Below the pieces are notes generated by a model. It did no database searches, was not told the DNA's origin, and saw nothing but the letters and a program-made list of their open reading frames with translations. DNA of 64,000 nt from Absidia repens. Taxonomy: Eukaryota; Mucoromycota; Mucoromycetes; Mucorales; Cunninghamellaceae. This document shows, piece by piece, positions 59,233-64,000 of this stretch (position 1 is the stretch's first letter; every line of letters begins with the position of its first letter). Made by a program: the position numbers and the translations under genes. The stretch covers positions 2,046,001-2,110,000 of the forward strand of contig MCGE01000002.1 of NCBI GenBank assembly GCA_002105175.1. Direction: 5' to 3'.

Positions 59233-62200
59233 TTAGTAGCCGAGCCTGCTCATAAAATCAACAGCTTGGTGTAGTTTACCAGATTTGTACCTTAGTTCAA
59301 AATCGTAGTCGGTTAGGTATTGTACCCATCTTGCCACTATGCCAGAAATTTTCGGTGATTCAATTATCCATTTCAGAGGTTGATGGTCTGTGATCACAAT
59401 AAACTTTTGCCCTAATAAATAAGGTCTAAATTGTTGTACGGCAAATACTAAAGCCAAACATTCCAACTTGCTTGCGCCATAGTTTTTTTCAGCTGCCCGT
59501 AATCCTCTACTTGAAAATATAATAGGGTGTTCCTTGCCATCTTCATCCTTTTGACATAATATGGCACCTAGTCCCAGTTTGCTGCCATCACAGTGTACTA
59601 TAAATTCTTTTTCAAAATTAGGCCTCTTCAATATTGGCGTAGTTGTGAGCATTGTTTTTAAAGTTTCAAATGCTTTTGTTTCTTCTATTCCCCAGCTTGT
59701 ACGATCGTTCTTGGTTTGATTGTGTAAGGGTCGTGCTATTTTGGCAAAGTCCTTGATAAAACGGCGGTAGTATGACGCTAAGCCAATAAATCCCCTCACT
59801 TGTTTGATTGTAGTGGGTACCGGATAATTTTTCACTTTCTTGATTTTTTCTTCATCGGTCTTGATTCCGTCACTGGTTATGATGTATCCCAGGAATTTTA
59901 ATTCACTTCTAAAGAAGGTACATTTTTCCACATTAAATAAAAGTCCACCTTTCCGAGTGAATCTGAATAGTTGTTCCAGATCGAGTAGGTGTTGATCCGT
60001 ATTTTTTGAATGGACATTTAAATCGTCAATAAATGCGACTAGACATTTATGCAAAAGTTGCTGATAGCATAAATCTATTAATCTTTGGAAGCATGCTGGT
60101 GATCCTTTTAATCCCATTGGTAGTGTGATATATTCGTAAACTCCAAATTTTGTTGTAAAACCAGTTAAAGGTTTGCTTTTTTCATTCAAAGGTACTTGAT
60201 GAAATCCTGATCGTAGATCCAAAGCTGAAAAAATACGTGAATCACCCAATTCATCTATTAAATCATCGATCCGCGGAAGTGGATATGGATCGTCCCTAGT
60301 TTGTTGATTTAATTTTCTATAGTCCACTACCATTCGATATTCACCATTTTTTTTCTTCACCAATATTATAGGAGATGTATAAGGTGTATTAGAAGGCTTG
60401 ATAATTCCCATTTTACATAGTTTATCCAATTCTGCCTTAAGATGCTTTGATTCCTCAGGGCTTATTCTGTAGGGCCTGTGTCTTATAGGGGTGACTTCCT
60501 TTTCGAGAACAATTTCATGCTCAGTTAGATTTGTTAATCCCATCTTGTCATTATTCCAATCGAATATATCTTGATAGTGTTGTATTAGTTTATAGAATTT
60601 TCTTTTCTGTTCTGGGGTTACTTCTCCCATCTGTAGTTTTTGTATAATGTTTGGATCCAATATAATTTCCTTGCCATCATCCTGGTTAAAAATAGATTCA
60701 TATGTTTCAGCTGAATTCCAGGTTTTTAATTCATAGGCACTGTATTCCATTATTTCTTCATTTTGATCATTTAGTAATTGAGTGTGGAATTCCCCAAGTA
60801 CTTGTTCCGGTGGTATTCGCATTTCCTCTTCGGTTTGGTTAATAAAGCTTAGTGAATTTTCTTTATTGCGAATATTTATCATGCTGGCCAAAGGTTGGTA
60901 AACAAAAGAGGCTTCATGACTGTCGGGATTTAAATTTATGCAGCAGGCTGCATAAGGTGGAATATTCAAACCGGCATTCTGTGTAGATACTGTTAGTGTA
61001 TTTTCTATATTATTTTCACTTACTCGTATATTTTGTTCAAGGCTATCCATGATATATAATTCTTCTTCTGATTCTGATTTTTCATCATGTTCCCATCCTT
61101 CTGATTCGGTTTCTTCATCTGTTGAACTTTCTTCTGAATCTTCAGATTCATCTTGTGACCATCCAATATCTTTTTCATCTGCTTGATAATGTACATGATT
61201 CACTTTTATGGGCACAAACTTTTTATCGGTTGATTTGACATAAGTAATAGGTATCTTTTGTCGCTGCCGTTTATATGTGAGCTTTAAATATCCTGTTTTA
61301 AAGTCGATAATAGCTTGCACATGGCTCAACCAGTTATTTCCCAAAATAAAATGCGCAGGACACCTTGGTATCACTTCCATATTTGATGGAATAATAATTT
61401 CATTCCCCACATTAATTGGTACGTCTTGTATCATCCCCAAGGTAGGCTGTTTATTTCCATTTCCAAGTGTGAATACACTATTTGAAGATGTATCGATTTC
61501 CAAATCCAAAGCCTTCATCATACTTCTTGACATACATGATCTGGAGGCACCACAATCGACTAGGCCTTTTATTTTTTTATCACCTATTTGGAATTCAGCA
61601 TAGACTGCGGTTGTGACTACATCGGTTTCTTCCATTGTATTCATTGTGACATCTTTGTCTGTATCTTCAGTGGGAATTCTTTTGTGTCTTTGATCCCTAC
61701 AAGCTTTTACTAATTTTGTTCTTAGTGGTGTAGCTATTTTTAATAATTCACCCAGTTCAATATTTGCTTTTTGTTGAAACACATCTTGCACAATATCATA
61801 TTTAATGTTGGGTGTGGTGTATTTTCGCCGAGTTACTTTTTTTGTGGATTTTTCTATTTCAGGGGTAACTGTTGATTTTGGTGTAACAATTTCCTGAATA
61901 TCAATATCCTCATTTATAGGTCGATTATTTTCAAGGTCTTGACCTATTTGTTCCTTATGATGTTTTATGGCTTGATTTCCCTTTTTATTTTTTGGTGTTG
62001 GTTTTGTGATAACCTTTCTGTTGGAAGCAGTTTTAACTTCAGGTGGTTTTTCTTCCCGATGTGATGCTGCCACATAAAAATCTTGATAATAGTCATCCTC
62101 ATTATCTTCGGTTAATAATATGTTGAAGTCCTGATTGGAACTTTGTTGTGGATTAGATTTATACAATTCATTTGAATTTTTGTTGATGGTTTTTTGATGT

Positions 62201-62241
62201 TGGTGAGCCAATTGACCATCATTCACAATTGGCTGTTGAAG
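59233..62241 (-). CDS. Retrotransposon Pol: protease, reverse transcriptase, RNase H
   Basis: About 1000 aa, expressed as a -1 frameshift extension of Gag: its frame has no ATG until roughly residue 193 and opens upstream into the slippery site. A charged N-terminal linker precedes the protease, whose active site is LVDCGASRS with D224; Cys replaces the usual Ser/Thr after the Asp. An acidic linker follows. RT motifs: RMVVDYRKLNQQT, FSALDLRSGFHQVPL, LPMGLKGSPACFQRL and the catalytic FIDDLN (D734, D735). RNase H: HCDGSKLGLGAIL (D880), KLECLALVFAVQQFRPYL (Glu), ITDHQPL (Asp) and LHQAVDFMSR at the end. The frame stops here, without integrase. Confidence 0.95.
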   Translation of the reverse strand, partial: LQQPIVNDGQLAHQHQKTINKNSNELYKSNPQQSSNQDFNILLTEDNEDDYYQDFYVAASHREEKPPEVKTASNRKVITKPTPKNKKGNQAIKHHKEQIGQDLENNRPINEDIDIQEIVTPKSTVTPEIEKSTKKVTRRKYTTPNIKYDIVQDVFQQKANIELGELLKIATPLRTKLVKACRDQRHKRIPTEDTDKDVTMNTMEETDVVTTAVYAEFQIGDKKIKGLVDCGASRSCMSRSMMKALDLEIDTSSNSVFTLGNGNKQPTLGMIQDVPINVGNEIIIPSNMEVIPRCPAHFILGNNWLSHVQAIIDFKTGYLKLTYKRQRQKIPITYVKSTDKKFVPIKVNHVHYQADEKDIGWSQDESEDSEESSTDEETESEGWEHDEKSESEEELYIMDSLEQNIRVSENNIENTLTVSTQNAGLNIPPYAACCINLNPDSHEASFVYQPLASMINIRNKENSLSFINQTEEEMRIPPEQVLGEFHTQLLNDQNEEIMEYSAYELKTWNSAETYESIFNQDDGKEIILDPNIIQKLQMGEVTPEQKRKFYKLIQHYQDIFDWNNDKMGLTNLTEHEIVLEKEVTPIRHRPYRISPEESKHLKAELDKLCKMGIIKPSNTPYTSPIILVKKKNGEYRMVVDYRKLNQQTRDDPYPLPRIDDLIDELGDSRIFSALDLRSGFHQVPLNEKSKPLTGFTTKFGVYEYITLPMGLKGSPACFQRLIDLCYQQLLHKCLVAFIDDLNVHSKNTDQHLLDLEQLFRFTRKGGLLFNVEKCTFFRSELKFLGYIITSDGIKTDEEKIKKVKNYPVPTTIKQVRGFIGLASYYRRFIKDFAKIARPLHNQTKNDRTSWGIEETKAFETLKTMLTTTPILKRPNFEKEFIVHCDGSKLGLGAILCQKDEDGKEHPIIFSSRGLRAAEKNYGASKLECLALVFAVQQFRPYLLGQKFIVITDHQPLKWIIESPKISGIVARWVQYLTDYDFELRYKSGKLHQAVDFMSRLGY

Positions 62242-62247
62242 TTTTTT
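62206..62247 (-). promoter_or_regulatory. Programmed -1 ribosomal frameshift signal (gag-pol)
   Basis: On the minus strand, in the gag reading frame: slippery heptamer A-AAA-AAC at 62247-62241, a 6-nt spacer TTCAAC, then AGCCAATTG (62234-62226), an 11-nt loop and CAATTGGCT (62214-62206), a perfect 9-bp stem. The gag stop TGA (62225-62223) is in the loop. The pol frame is exactly -1 relative to gag and is open through the site. This matches retroviral gag-pro signals in all parts: heptamer phase, spacer length and downstream stem. Confidence 0.9.
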
Positions 62248-63293
62248 GACAAGTTTTGTTTATGCAAATTGGAGGGTTGCTGAGTTTGATTCTCATTTTG
62301 GCGTTGGTAACCATTATTTCGTGGCCTATATTCTTGTTGCCTATTATTTCCATATTGCTGAGCACCAAATGTGTGGCTTTGATATCTATTATAATTATTT
62401 CTGAATCTGTTTTGTTGATATCCTTGTCCTTGACTCATTTCCTGTCTTATCGTTTGACGGATTAGTTCTTGAATGTCATCAGGTTCAGTTATTTCTTGGG
62501 GTTTGCATGTCTTTTTTAATTTTTTATCTTCAATAAAAATATTGTCGGACTTCTGGCTCATTTTATCAGCCACTAAGGTTGCAAGCTTTTCCAAGAAACC
62601 ATTTTGATTTAAATCGTCTTCATCCACTGAAGTATCCATAACATTTAAGCTAGTGGGTTGTATCATAGGCATGCTATTAGCAAAATTAAAAGATTTAGCC
62701 TTCTTGATGGTACTTTTTGTTCCATTTGTGGTTTGATTTATATTTTCTGATCGATAGGCCTTCCACCAATCTTCTGAATGCTTTTTCCATTCTTCTAAGG
62801 TAGTGGCTCCAAAGGCTAAACAGTGTGCTCTAATAGGAGGAAGCAGTCCTGTTCTGAATCGATTCAATAACACAGTTTGATCAGTACTTTCTGCCAATTT
62901 AGCAGCTGATCTCAATCTTGTATAGTATGACTGGGGTCTTTCATCATTTTCTTGAGCCATATCATTGTATGCAAAGTTATATTGCTGGATTAATTCAGTT
63001 GTGACATATTGATCCTTTAAAGCATCAATGGCACCATGATATGTTAAAGGTCCCTTGAGAGTATCTTGCCAATCTTCCATGAAAGCTTCAGCTTCTCCAT
63101 ATAAAAGAGAATTGAGAATAATAATTTTTCGATCATTGGCAGTAATGTTAGTCAGGGCAAAGTAGTTGTCCAATAATTTTTTAAATTGACGGAAGTCTTC
63201 TCCTTCCTTTGCAGAAAAAGTAATAACACGGGGCTTAAGTCCCTTGAGGTGTTGCTCATGTGTGCCAGCCAACACAGTATGTTCTTGATCCAT
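62223..63293 (-). CDS. Retrotransposon Gag
   Basis: 356-aa structural protein that forms the virus-like particle. The core fits the retrotransposon Gag family: VITFSAKEGEDFRQFKKLLDNYF, LYGEAEAFMEDWQDTL, YVTTELIQQYNFAYNDM, ERPQSYYTRLRSAAKLAE, RFRTGLLPPIRAHCLAF. The C-terminal 90 residues are rich in Asn, Gln, Arg and Tyr and contain no CCHC zinc knuckle; the Arg-rich NRFRNNYNRYQS stretch could bind RNA instead. Cys is nearly absent. The ATG at 63293 is 90 nt after the LTR end. Its last codons contain the frameshift site. Confidence 0.92.
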   Translation of the reverse strand: MDQEHTVLAGTHEQHLKGLKPRVITFSAKEGEDFRQFKKLLDNYFALTNITANDRKIIILNSLLYGEAEAFMEDWQDTLKGPLTYHGAIDALKDQYVTTELIQQYNFAYNDMAQENDERPQSYYTRLRSAAKLAESTDQTVLLNRFRTGLLPPIRAHCLAFGATTLEEWKKHSEDWWKAYRSENINQTTNGTKSTIKKAKSFNFANSMPMIQPTSLNVMDTSVDEDDLNQNGFLEKLATLVADKMSQKSDNIFIEDKKLKKTCKPQEITEPDDIQELIRQTIRQEMSQGQGYQQNRFRNNYNRYQSHTFGAQQYGNNRQQEYRPRNNGYQRQNENQTQQPSNLHKQNLSKNFNSQL

Positions 63294-63365
63294 GTTTGAT
63301 ATGATCTTAATGTTTCTTGTAGTTGTTTATAAAAATTGACTTGATTTTTTTTTTTTGTAGCCCCT

Positions 63366-63378
63366 GTAGTGAGCACCA
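63366..63378 (-). other. Putative primer-binding site
   Basis: In sense, four bases (TATT) after the 5' LTR comes TGGTGCTCACTACAGGGGC, which starts with the TGG complementary to a tRNA CCA end. The matching tRNA would end ..GTAGTGAGCACCA; I could not name it. The same 13 nt recur inside both LTRs (56730-56742 and 63710-63722). Confidence 0.6.
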
Positions 63379-63382
63379 AATA

Positions 63383-64000
63383 TGTTACGGGTATTTTTGA
63401 GTTAATAAATAAAGTGATGTACCAAATATGTATGGTTTGTTAGAGTAATAAGAGCCGTAACGGTATGAAAATAACCTTTTAGTTAAGTTCAAATTGTATT
63501 TTACACCAAATAGATAGTGTATAAGTATTTTCTTGTTCTTGCTTGAACGGATTTGCAGCGAGGACCAAAATTTATTTTTCCCCTGAATCGGAATTTGAAA
63601 TGTCCTTTTTTGTTTACTTGACTTGTAGTCTTGAAAAATAGAGAGTACCAAATACCCAAATAAATTATTTGATATAAGTAGAAAGTACCAGATATGTTAT
63701 TGGTAATAAGTAGTGAGCACCAGAACCTTTGTAGATAAAGTCCAACTTGAAATAAAAGAAGTTTTAAGAAGAAAACTTGATAAAATAAAATAAAGTAGAA
63801 GTATTGACCTTAGCTGGTTCAATAAAAATAAAAAAGAGTATAGCTGACTCTGAAAATAAAATAAATAAAGATTTCTATAGCAAAATAGAAATGACTTGAT
63901 AACTTGATGTTTTTATAAAAAAACTTTAGACTAAACTTTTTATTGATAACTGAGTAAAGTAAGAGAAAACTAAGGAAAAAATAATTTATAACAAAAAGTT
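63383..64000 (-). repeat. 5' LTR (right copy), cut by window edge
   Basis: Identical to 56403-57020 over its whole visible length. Its far end and the target-site duplication lie outside the window. Confidence 0.93.

Larger units (their letters stand above)
56403..64000 (-). mobile_element. Ty3/gypsy-type LTR retrotransposon, near-complete
   Basis: Coding strand is minus. Order in sense: 5' LTR (63383 to beyond the right edge), PBS, gag, frameshift signal, protease-RT-RNase H, a 180-bp spacer with A47, integrase, A36, a 144-codon ORF and the 3' LTR (from 56403). Domain order PR-RT-RH-IN is that of the Metaviridae (Ty3/gypsy). All enzymatic ORFs are free of stops and the LTRs are identical over 618 bp, so the insertion is very recent and possibly active. 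It begins 93 bp past the end of a tRNA-Leu gene. No chromodomain is visible after the integrase. Compared with a typical element, the integrase is split from pol and Gag lacks a zinc knuckle. Confidence 0.95.

Noticed and set aside
62220..62226. Stop-start (ATGA-type) coupling between gag and pol
   Set aside because: The overlap first looked like a TGA/ATG reinitiation, but the ATG at 62222 is in the wrong frame and pol has no early ATG. The -1 frameshift signal explains the arrangement better.
1..64000. CRISPR arrays, operons with Shine-Dalgarno sites, secondary-metabolite cluster
   Set aside because: No regularly spaced repeats with unique spacers, genes are intron-containing and monocistronic, and no PKS/NRPS/terpene genes are present.

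Overview
The window is 64 kb of nuclear DNA from a filamentous fungus. It is AT-rich, with short GT-AG introns, many long A/T homopolymers, Zn2Cys6 regulators, SUR7 and YSC84 proteins, EF-3 and homoserine kinase. The protein style (poly-Q/S/N tracts, a zinc cluster followed by an RGPPKG motif, a cystinosin-type transporter) suggests an early-diverging lineage, probably Mucoromycota. That placement is inference. All exon coordinates were built by hand from splice signals, reading phase and family conservation.

Left part (1-31 kb), in order: the 5' half of an ATG15-like vacuolar lipase cut by the window edge; two convergent Zn2Cys6 regulators; a class IV aminotransferase/aminodeoxychorismate-lyase-like gene divergent from a ten-exon cystinosin; GlcNAc-6-phosphate deacetylase; a G-patch/CCCH protein like ZGPAT; a SUR7/PalI membrane protein; a YSC84-type lipid-binding protein; a Ser/Thr kinase; a membrane RING-H2 protein; and a large CDC25-type RasGEF.

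Middle part (31-56 kb): POP5 (RNase P/MRP), homoserine kinase, a secreted PF04185 phosphoesterase, an unrecognised spliced fragment, translation elongation factor 3, an RTC4-domain protein and an ETT1/Nro1 homologue. Between them lie long gene-poor stretches holding many copies of a dispersed repeat of up to about 1 kb (family A), a second repeat (family B), a strong 22-bp hairpin and a GC-rich palindromic islet. Homoserine kinase and EF-3 each need one extra base in a short homopolymer to read through, which points to sequence errors or recent lesions.

Right part (56-64 kb): a tRNA-Leu(CAA) gene, then, 93 bp past its end, a nearly complete Ty3/gypsy-type LTR retrotransposon on the minus strand. 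Its LTRs are identical over all 618 bp that can be compared. Gag is joined to protease-RT-RNase H by a textbook -1 frameshift signal: slippery A-AAA-AAC, a 6-nt spacer and a perfect 9-bp hairpin with the gag stop in its loop. The integrase is a separate ORF whose ATG directly follows a 47-A tract, and another 144-codon ORF of unknown function lies beyond it. This element is the most interesting object in the window.
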